Below, piece by piece: positions 5,445 through 6,532 of a stretch of 6,532 nucleotides of DNA. The translations under genes and the position numbers were made by a program. The stretch spans positions 1 through 6,532 of the forward strand of contig CAYGWQ010000312.1 of the NCBI GenBank assembly GCA_964353465.1, in the 5' to 3' direction. This stretch comes from JAFNAG01 sp964353465 (GTDB lineage: Bacteria > Acidobacteriota > UBA6911). The notes beneath the pieces were generated by a model. It saw nothing but the letters and a program-made list of their open reading frames with translations, searched no databases and had not been told where the DNA came from. Each line of letters begins with the position of its first letter. Position 1 is the stretch's first letter.

Positions 5445-6299
5445 ATGAAGCGGAAAATCATCAGCATAGACGAAAGCAAGTGCAACGGGTGTGAGCAATG
5501 CCTTCCCGGCTGTCCCGAGGGAGCCCTGCAGATGATCGACGGCAAAGCGCGGCTGATCAGCGACTTGTTCTGCGACGGTCTGGGTGCTTGCCTGGGACAT
5601 TGTCCGGAGGGGGCGATCACAATAGAGGAGCGTGAAGCCGCCCCATACGATGAACGCCAGGTCATCGCCGGTATTGCCAGGCAGGGGAAGGCCGTCATCG
5701 AAGCGCATCTAACACATCTAAAGGATCATAATGAGACGACCTATCTGCAGCAGGCGTTGGACTATCTGCGCGAACAGGGCATTGCGGTAAGTCTGGGCAA
5801 CGGCGGCAGCAGGCCCACGCCGGGAGCGCATGGCTCCCATGGCTGCCCCGGGTCCCAAGTCATCAGCTTCGACACGCAACGTGAAAGCAGGGAGCAGGGC
5901 CCGGCAGTGGCTCAGCCTTCCCGACTGACGCATTGGCCGATTCAACTCCACTTGATCTCTCCCCTCGCCTCCCACTACCGCGGTGCAGACCTGCTCCTGG
6001 CAGCCGATTGTGTGCCATTTGCCCTGGGGGGATTTCACGACAATCATCTGAAGGGCAAAACCCTCGCCATTGCCTGCCCGAAGCTGGACCAGGGACAGGA
6101 GGTTTACCTCGAGAAACTCACCAGTCTGGTCAACGAAGCGGAAGTGAAGAGTGTCACGGTCATGATCATGCAGGTTCCCTGCTGCTCCGGCCTTCTGCAT
6201 CTTGCCCGCAAGGCTGTGGAGAGATCGGGCCGTCCCGTGCCCCTGCGATTTCTCATCGTCGGCCTGCGCGGCGAAATCCTTCAAGAGGGATCGCTCTAA
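5445..6299 (+). CDS. Ferredoxin-like iron-sulfur protein of the hcp-associated type
   Basis: A 284-residue cytoplasmic electron-transfer or redox-sensing protein without signal peptide or membrane segment. The N-terminal ferredoxin domain has a complete motif C13-x2-C16-x2-C19-x3-C23-P and a second motif C43-x5-C49-x3-C53-P in which the usual middle Cys is Leu46. The second centre may thus be [3Fe-4S], or [4Fe-4S] with a non-Cys ligand. After a His/Gly-rich linker with Cys134 (GAHGSHGCPGS), a C-terminal domain of about 165-284 carries conserved-looking Cys189 (ADCVPFA), Cys211 (ACPKLD) and Cys246-Cys247 (VPCCSGL). From memory of the family, proteins with this layout are often encoded beside hcp and controlled by HcpR or FNR-type regulators, suggesting a role in nitrosative stress or anaerobic redox. 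hcp is not in this window. The exact partner and reaction are unknown. Confidence 0.85.
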   Translation: MKRKIISIDESKCNGCEQCLPGCPEGALQMIDGKARLISDLFCDGLGACLGHCPEGAITIEEREAAPYDERQVIAGIARQGKAVIEAHLTHLKDHNETTYLQQALDYLREQGIAVSLGNGGSRPTPGAHGSHGCPGSQVISFDTQRESREQGPAVAQPSRLTHWPIQLHLISPLASHYRGADLLLAADCVPFALGGFHDNHLKGKTLAIACPKLDQGQEVYLEKLTSLVNEAEVKSVTVMIMQVPCCSGLLHLARKAVERSGRPVPLRFLIVGLRGEILQEGSL

Positions 6300-6309
6300 T
6301 TTCGGTGAC

Positions 6310-6326
6310 AGGCGCGAATGGCGCTT
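6310..6326 (+). terminator. Weak hairpin after the iron-sulfur gene, possible terminator
   Basis: AGGCGC-GAATG-GCGCTT forms a 6-bp stem with one G-T pair, 10 nt after the stop codon. No T-run follows, so intrinsic termination here is doubtful. Confidence 0.22.
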
Positions 6327-6329
6327 AGA

Positions 6330-6408
6330 TAGTTTCTGTCGCGAAACTCGTTGTCCGACACGTAGCGCTCGTCGGGTTGACGTTACATGTGGGGGCGGGC
6401 TTTAGCCC
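6330..6408 (-). repeat. Two-hairpin dispersed repeat, copy 2 (inverted)
   Basis: This is the reverse-complement counterpart of 29-107. The AGTTTC/GAAACT hairpin box (6330-6349) matches at all 20 positions, and the GGGCTAAAGCCC-CACATG box (6386-6408) at 22 of 23. The 36-nt spacer has the same length but differs at most positions. The palindrome is longer here, reading GCGGGCTTTAGCCCGC (6395-6410). Confidence 0.78.
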
Positions 6409-6520
6409 GCGCATTAAGGATAATTACCATGATGCGGTCGATTTCATGAGCGTAATTCATTTGTTATTAAGGGGATGTGTGGATAGAAGCATCGATCCCT
6501 CATTCAGGCACACCGGGCAC

Positions 6521-6532
6521 GGGCTAAAGCCC
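6521..6532 (+). repeat. Two-hairpin dispersed repeat, copy 3 (start only)
   Basis: GGGCTAAAGCCC recurs at the very end of the window, in the orientation of the first copy. The rest of the element, if present, lies beyond the window, so membership in the family is probable but not shown. Confidence 0.5.

Larger units (their letters stand above)
6300..6532. other. Repeat-rich region downstream of the iron-sulfur gene
   Basis: No gene is supported. It holds a weak hairpin (6310-6326), an inverted copy of the 79-bp two-hairpin repeat (6330-6408), and the start of a third copy at the window edge (6521-6532). In the A+T-richer 6411-6515 I see nothing identifiable. Confidence 0.5.

Noticed and set aside
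29..6408. Composite transposon bounded by the inverted 79-bp repeats
   Set aside because: No transposase or target duplication is visible, and a further partial copy at 6521 fits an ordinary dispersed repeat better.

Overview
The window is a piece of a GC-rich bacterial chromosome with three protein genes and unusually repeat-rich intergenic DNA. Two genes encode secreted peptidases: an S9 family dipeptidyl-peptidase-like enzyme (+ strand) and an M28 zinc peptidase with a PA domain (- strand). Each has a Sec-type signal peptide and a strong AGGAGG ribosome binding site. The third gene (+ strand) encodes a cytoplasmic iron-sulfur protein of the kind often found near hcp (hybrid cluster protein) genes in anaerobes. 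Secreted S9 and M28 enzymes, Arg-Gly-rich inserts in the S9 enzyme, and many structured intergenic repeats together suggest Acidobacteriota or a neighbouring phylum with an anaerobic or facultative lifestyle. This placement is an inference from style; there is no rRNA or marker gene to confirm it.

Layout. Positions 1-350 are a leader region with a 79-bp two-hairpin repeat and one copy of an AACCACGAA-type repeat. The S9 peptidase occupies 351-3089. The convergent gap 3090-3455 is almost entirely a composite repeat. It is bounded by 15-bp inverted AACCACGAAATACAC ends and contains two ~90-nt arms, arranged as mirror images, whose three hairpins each differ by paired substitutions. The M28 peptidase runs leftward over 4979-3456. 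The divergent gap 4980-5444 holds a second composite inverted-repeat element with a perfect 30-bp core, followed by a well-formed anaerobic-type promoter: an FNR/CRP-family box centred exactly 41.5 bp before the predicted start site. That promoter drives the iron-sulfur protein (5445-6299). The tail 6300-6532 has an inverted copy of the 79-bp two-hairpin repeat and the beginning of a third copy at the window edge.

How the genes relate. The two peptidases probably act together outside the cytoplasmic membrane in breaking down peptides, each from its own promoter. The iron-sulfur gene looks functionally separate and is probably switched on by low oxygen or nitrosative stress. The main points for follow-up are the mirror-image covarying repeat, the promoter architecture, the incomplete second iron-sulfur motif, and a glutamine/RGG-rich insert in the S9 enzyme where relatives carry a substrate-binding loop.
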